From positions 1-25,724 of the forward strand of contig JWZX01002929.1 of assembly GCA_001275005.1 (NCBI GenBank): a DNA stretch of 25,724 bases, written 5' to 3'. Of this stretch, positions 15,697 to 23,872 are shown one piece after another. How positions within the stretch are numbered: the stretch's first letter is position 1; each line of letters begins with the position of its first letter. The stretch is from Chrysochromulina tobinii. Taxonomy: Eukaryota > Haptophyta > Prymnesiales > Chrysochromulinaceae. Under the pieces are notes generated by a model. The model did not search any database. It saw only the letters and a list, made by a program, of their open reading frames with translations, and was not told the DNA's origin. The translations under genes were made by a program, and so were the position numbers.

Positions 15697-17322
15697 ATGC
15701 ACGACGGGATGAGCTCCATTGCTGAGGCACCCCGAGGAAACCTCCGACCCAACTATTCCTATGGCTCACTCGCGGCTGCTGAGCAGCTTGAGGCGCTCAT
15801 GCGCCACCCTCCGCCACCCGCCGTGGACTCACTCGCAAGCCGGCGCGCGCATGCGATGTACGGCGCATCGCACATCAGCAGCGGCATGTGTGGCCTGGGC
15901 CAGTTCGGCTCGGCGCCCACTCATGAGCCGACTTTCAGTGGGCCTGGCAGCGACGCGAGCGGGTTTATGGGCGGCCTGGACCGTATGGACTTTTCGCAGG
16001 CCTATGGCGGCAACATGGGCGGCAACATGGGAGGCGGCCTCATGCGCGGCGGCTTCAGTGAGTCGGCCTCCGGCGGCATGCCGATGTCATCGTCGATGCA
16101 ACAGCACCATGCGAGCCTCGCCGCGGCATCGGCGCTGGGCGCCGGTGGCGGCTATTACACCGCGAGCCGCGGCAGCTGCATCGAAGACGACGGCGCCACG
16201 CGCTCCTCGCTCTCCATGATGCACAGCGCAGGCGCAGCGGTTCGCAGCATCCAGCCTACGCCGGGCCTAGCGTCCATGGCGCAGGCGCCGGCGATGGCGA
16301 GCGCCTACGGCGGCTACGGCGGCGGCGGCGGCTACTTTGGGGTGGGCTCGGCTCCCGGCCCGGTCCTGAGTGACTCGGTCTCGCCCACACACATGGGCGG
16401 CATGGGCGGCATGGGTAGCATGGGCGGCGGCTCGCCACAGGGCGATGGTTCGGCTGGTCAGAAGCGGCGTTTCGTGTGGACCCCCGAGCTTCACCAGCGC
16501 TTCGAAGCCGCCGTCAATGCGCTCGGCCTCGACATTGCGAAGCCGAAGACCATCCTCAAGCTGATGAACGTCGACGGGCTCACCAAGGCCAACATCAAGT
16601 CGCATCTCCAAAAGTACCGGTGCATGATGGCCAAACGGTCGACGGACTCGGGAGGCAAGGGCGGCGAGGGCTCGAGCGGCTCTTACACGGGCCTCGTGCC
16701 ATCCAAGCCGGGGAGCGCCAACGGCAGCGTCGACTCGCGCTCGACGGCGGCTCTCGAGTCCGAGGGCTTCGGATCGATGGGAGAGTCGACTGAGGAGGAC
16801 CCTGCCGCGCAGCTCGACCTCGAAGGGTCGAAGACGTCTCTACATAAGAACCTTGAGGTACAGGAGATGACGCTGCAGGTCCAAATGGAGCTCCAGAGAG
16901 AGCTCTCGCGCCAGCTCGAGCTGCAGAAGAAGCTGCAGGCCGAGATGGAGAGCCTGATCGCTGCCAACGTGGAGGTGAACACCAACACCAAGATGGGCTC
17001 CATCCTGTCGCTCAAGGCCAAGCTGCAGAAGGATCTCAAGGACCACCTTCGCATGCAGCATCAGCTCCTCGAGCAGCTAAATAGCGTGGTGCTGCCTGCC
17101 GTCGAGCGGCTCGACACACAAGAGTCCGATGACAGCACCACTGCCACCGCGTCCGCGTACGCTGATGCCGAGAAGAAGCGTGCGAACGTGTCGTCGGCGC
17201 CTGCCGTGTCGGCGTGCAAGAATAGTAGCCTCTCCTCTGATGACGGCGACGATGACGAGGACGAAGAGGACGATGAGGACGATGAGGAGGAGACGCCCTC
17301 GAAGCGCCCCAAGGCGACGTGA
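15697..17322 (+). CDS. GARP/MYB-CC transcription factor, PHR1-like
   Basis: This single-exon frame has 541 residues from ATG 15697. The N-terminal half is rich in Gly, Met, Ser and Ala (GGNMGGNMGGG, GGMGGMGSMGGG), like an activation or low-complexity region. Residues ~255-312 form a GARP Myb-like domain: KRRFVWTPELHQRFEAAVN, LGLDIAKPKTILKLMNVDGL and the diagnostic SHLQKYR. At 386-421 a coiled coil reads LEVQEMTLQVQMELQ, RELSRQLELQKKLQAEMESL. It matches the MYB-CC 'LQMEVQRRLHEQLEVQ' signature of plant PHR1 and green-algal PSR1, which control phosphate-starvation genes. A second coiled coil lies near 435-465, and the tail is acidic (DDGDDDEDEEDDEDDEEE) then basic (SKRPKAT). The Myb core also resembles B-type response regulators, but no receiver domain is present. 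A role in phosphate response is inferred from the family. Confidence 0.85.
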   Translation: MHDGMSSIAEAPRGNLRPNYSYGSLAAAEQLEALMRHPPPPAVDSLASRRAHAMYGASHISSGMCGLGQFGSAPTHEPTFSGPGSDASGFMGGLDRMDFSQAYGGNMGGNMGGGLMRGGFSESASGGMPMSSSMQQHHASLAAASALGAGGGYYTASRGSCIEDDGATRSSLSMMHSAGAAVRSIQPTPGLASMAQAPAMASAYGGYGGGGGYFGVGSAPGPVLSDSVSPTHMGGMGGMGSMGGGSPQGDGSAGQKRRFVWTPELHQRFEAAVNALGLDIAKPKTILKLMNVDGLTKANIKSHLQKYRCMMAKRSTDSGGKGGEGSSGSYTGLVPSKPGSANGSVDSRSTAALESEGFGSMGESTEEDPAAQLDLEGSKTSLHKNLEVQEMTLQVQMELQRELSRQLELQKKLQAEMESLIAANVEVNTNTKMGSILSLKAKLQKDLKDHLRMQHQLLEQLNSVVLPAVERLDTQESDDSTTATASAYADAEKKRANVSSAPAVSACKNSSLSSDDGDDDEDEEDDEDDEEETPSKRPKAT

Positions 17323-18393
17323 GCAGAGACATCTATTGACGGCCGTGGCGTGCAATATAGTCGTCAGTGGACGCCTAGAGACATCTATTGACGGCCGTGG
17401 CGTGCAAGATGGATCCGAACGGCGAGCCACCGCCGGCTGGCACGCACGCAGAGTATGTGGCTTCAATCAACCGAAATCAGGGTGCGCACGGGAGCGTGTG
17501 GTTACTTCAGGGTGCCCCACGGCCGACCGGGCCGCACGCGCGTCAAGTGCGAACCTTCACAAGTGGACACAGGACGCGTGCCGCGAGGAGAGAGTGACGT
17601 ACGCGACGGGCGACATACATGCTACGGATGTGGAGAGAGAGACCACATGAGAGAGAGAGACCACAGATGCATGTGCACAGAGAGAGCGATAGCCGCGAGA
17701 GACGACAGATGCACACAGAGCGTCGTGTCGTTTCCGTGGTCGTGGCGCGAGTGCAAGTATATACACGGTGCTGTGGGCATGCCGGTGTGGAAAGACGTGG
17801 TGGTGTCAGTTCCGTTGCGCGCCCTCATGAGTGATGAGACCGAGGCATGCGACGGGCCCGCACATGATGGTTGATGCGGTGCACGGCATGTTCAGATCAT
17901 GTTGATGATCATGATTGTGCCGGCCTGCGGCTGCACTATTCCGTGATTTATATTTCCGTTTTTCGTTTAAAAGATTAAAACATTTTTATCGCGACCGTCA
18001 GATGTCCTCTTCCCGGATCCCGCCCGGGCCCGCTCTCCCGCTCACGCCGCCCGGGGCGGGGGCCGTGTCCACGCCCGCCCCTAGCGGCGGGCCGATCGTA
18101 GTGCGCCGAGCGGAGCGGACAGCTCCGACACCGCCGCGGCTCATCGGCATCGGCGCGGATCTTCGCAGGTTCGCAGCATATCGCGTGTGAGAGGTCCCAC
18201 ATGTGGTGATGGTCCATCGCCGGACCGCATCCTCAAAACGGCTCAAATGACGAATCCTTCGAAACTGACCGGGCGTAGCAGAACGGAATTGCAATCGAGA
18301 TACGAGAAACACTACCCCGCATTTGCCACCAAACGGAATCCGATCGCGAATCCCGCAAATGATGGACGAGATGTGCGAATCATCTATTTCAAT
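17323..18393. other. Convergent intergenic region with GA-rich repeats and an AT-rich island
   Basis: About 1.07 kb lies between the 3' ends of the MYB-CC gene (+) and the PTE-related gene (-). It contains the 31-bp repeat pair and a GA-rich patch at about 17630-17720 with gagagagagaccaca twice. An AT-rich island lies at about 17938-17996 (ttcgtttaaaagattaaaac). A 62-codon frame at 18002-18190 is Pro-rich without recognisable features. No RNA gene was recognised. Confidence 0.5.
17325..17407. repeat. Spaced 31-bp perfect direct repeat after the MYB-CC stop codon
   Basis: Positions 17325-17355 and 17377-17407 are identical 31-mers containing agagacatctattgacggcc, offset 52 bp. They begin three bases after the TGA at 17320-17322. 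Confidence 0.92.
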
Positions 18394-19767
18394 TCAAGGG
18401 GGCGCGCACGAGAAGGGGACGACGAAGTTGGCCTTGCGGTGCTGAGCCATGCAATGCATCGAACAGTAGCGCTTGTCAAACTTCTCGTAGTACTCGTGGT
18501 CCGTTGGGAGCGCCTCGGCGAGATGGACCGCCTCTTCATACCCAGCGTGGCATCCGTTGCACTCCCACACCTTGACCAGCCGAGACGTGCGCTCGGGCGG
18601 CCGCCACCAGCTCAGCAGACGCGACGCGTTGCCCGCGCGCAGCGCGTCGACGTCCACCTCGCTGAGGTTGGCCCGTCTGAGACGGCCAACGAAGCTTCGG
18701 ATCACATGGGTCAGGCCGGCTCCGCCAAAAGTGGCGAGTTGCAGGCGTGAGCTGACCGCATGCGACAGTACCAGCTGCGACGCATGGCCCGCTGCGGCGA
18801 GCGCCGCCACCTCGCGTGCCACCTCGGAGTCCGTCGGCGGAGGTGCGAGTTCAGCGTCCACGTAGTCGGCACCGGCCACACTCCACGTGTCGCCAAGCCC
18901 GTCGAAGCACAAGGTGACGCCGAGCCGGAGGAGCTGCAGGAGGGCCTCACGCCGCTCGGACGCGAGCAGGTTCTGCGCATGCGCCACGATGATCGACCCT
19001 GCTCTCGCACCCTGAGCTATCAGGCACTGGACGCCCTCCAGCGCACCCGAACCGTCGCCTGGGCATGCAGGCAGTGGACAAAGGATCGGAGCACCCGTGC
19101 GCAACTGCGCACGGCCGAGGGCGCGCAGCGTGGCCGTGCGTGCCCGTGCGAGCTCGGGCGTGAGCGATGACGCGGCCGCTAGTGCGGGAACCTCGCCCGT
19201 CGTCAGTATTCCCGCACGCACTGCCGTCGCAGAGCCGCGTACAGCGATGCCAGAGGTGAGCTCGGCAACCAGTCGGTCGGCCATCTCGTCGACCGGTTCG
19301 TCTTGTTGCATGGCAGTGTCGGAGACGTCGAGCGGCTGCTCCTCCGGAGCGCGCATGGCCTCGTCGACACTCACACCGGCCGCCATGATGATGTTGACCT
19401 TGGTCAGCTGCGACAGCGAGAGCAGACCCTCGGCGTCTCGTCCGACAACGGTGCAGTCGACAACGGTGCAGCCGGCAGGGCCAGTCGCATCTCGGAGCGC
19501 CGCGAGCTCCTGCATCAAGACATCGACGCCTGGAGAACGCAATGCAGCCAAGCAATGCCGCGGCTGGCTGCGGATCTGGTGGAGCCGGCCGAGCGATATG
19601 AGATCGTTTGCGAGGGCAGGAGAAGCAGCTTGCTGGAAGCGCGAGGTGAAGTCAAAGAGCAAGTGCTCGTGCACGAGGATGTCCCCCGTGAGCGAAGCGG
19701 TGGCCCCGGTGACGCAGATCGCCCGAGGCCTGCTGTCGTCTGCGTCGCGGCGTGAACCCTCGGCCAT
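18394..19767 (-). CDS. Phosphotriesterase-related (PTER-like) protein with added Cys/His domain; active site incomplete
   Basis: This single exon has 457 residues from ATG 19767. The amidohydrolase-type barrel shows TGDILVHEHLLFDF (His33 and His35, the HxH metal pair), CTVVDCTVVGRDAEGL ('T.VD.T..G..RD'), RAGILTTGEV (Glu192, near the bridging Lys/Glu) and VAHAQN with His263. It also has TFGGAGLTHVIRSFVGRL ('YGG.GY.HI...F...L'). By comparison with family motifs remembered for PTER, two ligands look lost. The usual His in 'P..IH' is ILCPLP here, and the usual Asp in 'V.(A/S)HD' is SHA (Ala337). Residues 398-457 add a small domain with C403xxC406, C435xxxC439 and H443 (VWECNGCHAGY...DKRYCSMHCMAQHRK), resembling a treble-clef or MYND-like zinc site. 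This is likely a non-catalytic or altered-function homologue (inference). Confidence 0.82.
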   Translation of the reverse strand: MAEGSRRDADDSRPRAICVTGATASLTGDILVHEHLLFDFTSRFQQAASPALANDLISLGRLHQIRSQPRHCLAALRSPGVDVLMQELAALRDATGPAGCTVVDCTVVGRDAEGLLSLSQLTKVNIIMAAGVSVDEAMRAPEEQPLDVSDTAMQQDEPVDEMADRLVAELTSGIAVRGSATAVRAGILTTGEVPALAAASSLTPELARARTATLRALGRAQLRTGAPILCPLPACPGDGSGALEGVQCLIAQGARAGSIIVAHAQNLLASERREALLQLLRLGVTLCFDGLGDTWSVAGADYVDAELAPPPTDSEVAREVAALAAAGHASQLVLSHAVSSRLQLATFGGAGLTHVIRSFVGRLRRANLSEVDVDALRAGNASRLLSWWRPPERTSRLVKVWECNGCHAGYEEAVHLAEALPTDHEYYEKFDKRYCSMHCMAQHRKANFVVPFSCAPP

Positions 19768-20148
19768 TGCGCGCACTCTACTTTCAGTGAAGCGCCATGT
19801 TGGGCATCCAGTTTCCCACTCTCGGTCTCGGCCACGCGTCTCTCTGTCGGCTCACAGCGCGCACCAGTAAGCGTGCACAGTCTCAGCGGGTGCAGTTCTG
19901 GTGCTGTACCGGTGTCCCGGCTCCCCCGGTGTCAATTTACCGGTATCGGTGATAAGTACCCCTGGTCCAGGGGTACCGTATGGTTTTGGTATAGGCGCGA
20001 TTCATCGTCGATGACCGCCGAGGACCGCCGAGTCATCATTACTTCGACAGTGGAACGGTTCAAAAACACCGGTCTCAGGTGGGGAACCCAGGGGACAAAC
20101 ACCGGTACATCCAGATTCGTCTCTTCTTCCCGCTCCGAAATGGGTGTT
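19768..20148. promoter_or_regulatory. Spacer: 3' flank of helicase gene and promoter of PTE-related gene
   Basis: Both neighbours are on the minus strand. The region has a perfect 21-bp palindrome (listed separately), several CCGGT(A/G) elements and a TATAGG near 19990. The 'acaccggt' octamer recurs near 20068 and 20098. No gene is recognised. Confidence 0.45.
19956..19976. promoter_or_regulatory. Perfect palindrome with 10-bp arms
   Basis: GTACCCCTGG and CCAGGGGTAC are exact reverse complements around a single T. It lies about 190 nt upstream of the PTE-related start and 175 nt past the helicase stop. It could be a dimeric transcription-factor site or an RNA hairpin; the sequence alone does not decide. 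Confidence 0.6.
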
Positions 20149-23100
20149 CTAGCCCCTCCGTGCACCGTAGCGATACTTGGTCAGCAATCGGCGAGGCTTC
20201 TTCCTCTCGCTTTTGGTACCTCCAGCTGCACCCCTGTCTCTTGGTGCCTGCACGGCCAGCCGGGCCGTCTTTCCCCCTCTCACCTTGCGCTTCAGCTCGA
20301 GCCTCTTTTGCTTCGGCGGCTCGGCGGGGAGGGCACACTGCTCTAGGAGTGGCTGGACCATGTTCAGCAGAGGCTGCCCATCGAAGCGGCCGCAGTGACC
20401 GCGATCTCCGAGGGCTTCGTCAATGACGCGCGCAAGCCTCGCGCCGACGGCGTGGCGAGCCTCGACGATGAGCTCCGCGGTCGTCTCGCTCGCATCGACG
20501 CTCAGCCACTCGTCAACAGTCATCCGTGGACCCCCCGGCGCTGCCTCGAGTTTCAACTGCTCTCCCAAGAAGATGCATGCACCCAGAGGGGGTACAGGCG
20601 TCACGCCACGGATGAAGGCGTCGGAGGTGGCGACGCAGTCGTAGTACGCGAGGTATGGCGAGGCCCAACCCGTGCTGTTGAGACGAGCGCCGCAGCTGGC
20701 CGGGTGCAGCCGCGCCGTGTTGGGTTCGAAAGAGCTGGAAGGCGCATGCGGCACCGAGAGAGAGCGCCCCACACCCACGGCAGCGCTACGCATCTCGAGC
20801 ACGCACGTGCCGGGCCCGAGGACCGATCCGTCCTCCGAAAAGGTTTTCACGTACCTGATGAGTGGGAGGATCAGCGGACAATTATGGCGCTCTCAATAAC
20901 ATCCGAGGTCATCCGTGGGCATCCGTGGGCATCGGCGACGTACGCGAGGCGGGGGTACAACGCCACAGCGGTGAGTGCCGCTAGTAGCTCCGGTGTAGCT
21001 CCGAGCCCAGCTGCCGCCCCGCCTGGCGCCGCCCCGCCTGGCGCCGCCCCGCCTGGCGCCGCCACGCTTGGCGCTGCGGCTTGGGCCATGGACGACGTGG
21101 CCGCCTGCGCTCGAGCTCTCGCCTCGACGGCCCCAAGGGAACGCATACGCCGGGAGAGCAGCTTTGCCTCCCCAAGACTCTCAATCAGGTCCGCCTTGAG
21201 CGCTCGCATCTCTCCTAACACCTTGGGGCTGAGCGAGCGAGCCTCAGCCAGCTCGGCGCGCCTGTCTCCTACCCCCGCGGGGGTGGCGTAGAAGTAGGCT
21301 TGGTAGGCATGCAAGGCAGCCAGATGGTCGGATTGCGAGCCGCGCGCGAACCTCTCCTTGGACGCGGCGACGCGTCGTGCCTCCATAGCATCCAGCGGGA
21401 TCACAAACGGAGAACGCAGCGACAGCGCAGCGGCGATCGTCAGGGTTTCGTCAACGGCCCCAAACGCAACTCCCAGCACAAGCAGTTTGGCCAGCCGCGG
21501 CTCGACGGGTAGTTGGACAAGCAGGCGCCCTAACGGCGTGAGCTGTTCGGCGGCATCCAGGGCCTGCAATGCGGTGAGCTCTCTCACTGCGGCGGCGATG
21601 GCGTCGGCTGGAGGCGGCTCTGGAAGCGACGACAGCACGTCGGATGCCTTGTGAGGCAAGCGGAGCGCCTTCGTGGTCATCACGAGCGCCTCGAGTGAGA
21701 CCCTCAGTACCTGATGAAGCAGGCAACGGTGGTCATCAGTGGCCATCAGAGGTCATCGGTGGTCATCGGTGGTCATCAGTGATCATCGTGATCGTCAGTG
21801 GTCCTCAGTGGTCATCAGTGATCATCGGTGGTCGTCAGTGGTCATCAATGGACATGAAGTACCTCCGGCTCTGTCGCTGGCACCAGGACAGCATCCGAAG
21901 GAAACAGATGGTAGCACAGGCCCGCTCGCACACGCCCAGCCCTGCCGCGTCGTTGGCGCGCCTCTGCATCGGAGATGCAGACATCGTCGAGGCGCGTCAT
22001 GCGCGTGCTCGCGTCGTAGCGAACGCGCTTCACACGCCCCGTGTCGATCACCAGAGCGATGTCGTTGATCGTAATCGAGGTCTCTGCCACATTGGTCGCA
22101 AGCACCAGCTTCGTGACCCCGGCCGGCGCCGGCTGGAACACGCGCACTTGCTCATGAGGTGGCAACGCACCATGTAAGGGGATGACCCACTCCGCTCGCA
22201 CAGGGCCGTCGGGCGATGCGAGGACCCCAATGAGCACCCTCATCACCTCATCAATCTCGCCCGAGCCTGGCAGAAAGACGAGCACTCCCCCGCCCCCCTC
22301 AGCCTCCTTTGAGCTGACGAATCGACGCACCAGCTGCAGGATCAGGTCGACATTAATCGCGGTCAGGTCGAGCGCACGCAGGGCGTCGAGCACCGCCGGC
22401 GACGCTGTGGGGAATCGCTCCGCCACTTTGGCCTGCGGCATCAGCGCGACGCGTTCCGGGTTGTCGCTCTGCGCCGCCCGGCGACGCGCAGCCGCCGAGT
22501 GGATGCACCAGGGCGCCGAAGGGATGACCCGATGGTCCGTCTCCGCAAGTGCATGCTCGAGGTACCGAGTGGTCACCTCGTACGCACGCCCCTGCAGCCG
22601 CACGCGTGGCACCGGCAGCCGCAGCTGCTGGCCAAAGTACGCCTCGAAGTAGTCGCTGGCGAGCGTGGCACTCATGAGGCAGAGGCGCAGTCTTGGCAGA
22701 GGCGCCGTCCCAGTCGGTGTGCCGGTCGCATTTTTAGCCGCGTTCGTGCGGTTCACCGCTCGCCTCGAGCGACGCGCTGCCTCCTCTGACTGCCGGCGCT
22801 GCCTGAGCAACACGCGCCGCAGCGCCAAGAGCAAAAGGTCGTTCTCAACAGAGCGCTCGTGCACCTGATGAAGGAGGCAATCAGACGCACTCAGAAGCAC
22901 TCGGATACAATCAGATGCAATCAGATGCACCTCGTCCACGAGGACCACGTCGAAGCGGGCGAGACTCGGATCCTCTTCCAAGATGCGCAGCAGCACTCCG
23001 ACCGTGCATACAAGCAGGGCATTGCCGCGTGCCGACTGGCGCGACTCGCCGCGCACTGCGTATCCGACAGCTCCGTGCCCAATTCTCTCGCCGCGTTCGG

Positions 23101-23542
23101 CCGCGATGCGTTCTGCGACGCCCACGGCCGAGATCCGGCGCGGCTGCGTGAAGGCGATGCTTATCGGCCGCTTCGTGCGCGCAGCGTCCTCTAAGAGGTA
23201 TTGGGCGACTTGCGTACTCTTGCCGCATCCCGTCTGGCCTTCTACGAGGCTCACGGGCTTTCGTAGGGCGTCCAGAATCGCCGAACGCGAACGGTACACT
23301 GGCAGCTCCGCTCGTTCACGCGCCATTGGCCCTCCGCCCTTGAGCAACTGAGGGAGCGGCGGCCGCTTCGGCGTCGCATTGCGACGGACCTGCTGCTGCT
23401 GCTGCTCGCGAAGTGGTTCAGAAGCAGATTGCACACCCTTATCACCTAAATGCACCAAGTCGTCCAGTGCGCTGCGAACCAGCTTGGCCTTTGCCGGAGA
23501 TAGCTTGACGCGCCGAGAAGGCGGAGCCCAGGCCTCGCTCAT
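20149..23542 (-). CDS. DEAH/RHA-type RNA or DNA helicase, four exons
   Basis: The model joins 23542-22931, 22864-21863, 21710-20944 and 20854-20149, 1028 residues, all in phase. Motifs in order: I GQTGCGKSTQ (~102), Ia FTQPRRISAVGVAERIA, Ib TVGVLLRIL, II DEVHERS (~203-209, split by intron 1), III SATLA (~268), IV LVFLPGSGEIDEV, V ATNVAETSITI (~460), VI QRRGRAGR (~505). The helicase-associated winged-helix/ratchet part follows (LRVSLEALVMTTKALRLP; LTPLGRLLVQLPVEPRLAKLL). An OB-fold comes next (LYPRLAYVKTF...ARLHPASC...YLAYYDCVATSDAFIRGVTPV) and then a basic tail. This fits the DHX36/DHX57/DHX29 group of RNA helicases. ATG 23542 (MSEAWAPPSRR) is chosen. An upstream in-frame Met (MLHITAWLAPLVWL, about 23640) would add a hydrophobic leader. 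Three introns, all of the shared-3'-end type. Confidence 0.88.
20855..20943 (-). repeat. Introner-like intron 3 of helicase gene
   Basis: This 89-nt intron has donor CTCGC|GTACGTCGCC and acceptor CTCATCAG|GTACGTGAAA; GTACGT is duplicated. Units are GATGCCCACG. It ends TGATCCTCCCACTCATCAG. Splicing gives LYPRLAYVKTF, matching the OB-fold entry of DHX helicases. Confidence 0.88.
21711..21862 (-). repeat. Introner-like intron 2 of helicase gene
   Basis: This 152-nt intron has donor CCGGAG|GTACTTCATG and acceptor TTCATCAG|GTACTGAGG; GTACT is duplicated. The body is about a dozen 10-bp units of GATGACCACT type. It ends CCGTTGCCTGCTTCATCAG. Splicing joins ATEPE to VLRVSLEALVMTTKAL, the expected DEAH sequence. 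Confidence 0.9.
22865..22930 (-). repeat. Introner-like intron 1 of helicase gene, inside the DEVH box
   Basis: This 66-nt intron has donor GACGAG|GTGCATCTG and acceptor TTCATCAG|GTGCACGAG; GTGCA is duplicated. Units are CTGATTGCAT/CTGAGTGCGT. It ends TGATTGCCTCCTTCATCAG. It is 22 codons long with no stop, so the frame stays open if it is retained. Splicing restores contiguous DEVHERS. Confidence 0.82.
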
Positions 23543-23872
23543 GAGCGCCGCGTTTGAACTCCATCGTGGATGCCTAACGAGGATGCCAACATTTCCGCCT
23601 AGCCACACAAGTGGTGCCAGCCAGGCTGTGATGTGAAGCATGCAGGGGAGTCGAGGGAGTCGACCTTCGTCTAGCGTGACGCTGGGAGACACGGGTGGCC
23701 AGTCGAGTCCATTGCGCAGTGAAATTGGTGTGAAGCGACTTGCTTGTGTGTCCCTCATCTTCGGCTTGGCTGGAAGTGAAGTGACTTGACTTGACTTGAC
23801 TTGACTTGACTTGACTTGACTTGACAACTCCCATTCGTGCCTGGGGGAACGAGGAAAAACTAGCAAACGGAG
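23543..23872. promoter_or_regulatory. Divergent promoter between helicase and CAMK-type kinase genes
   Basis: The 330-nt head-to-head spacer contains eight tandem TTGAC pentamers at 23786-23825, about 50 nt before the kinase ATG. The helicase frame is open through the spacer, so an upstream helicase start cannot be excluded. No TATA box is seen. Confidence 0.55.
23786..23825. repeat. (TTGAC)8 pentanucleotide microsatellite
   Basis: Eight uninterrupted copies of TTGAC, preceded by the near-unit GTGAC. TTGAC is also the W-box core of plant WRKY sites, but a simple microsatellite is the more economical reading. Confidence 0.95.

Noticed and set aside
18002-18190. 62-codon Pro-rich frame on the + strand
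   Set aside because: Short, with no domain, in a convergent spacer; only composition supports it.
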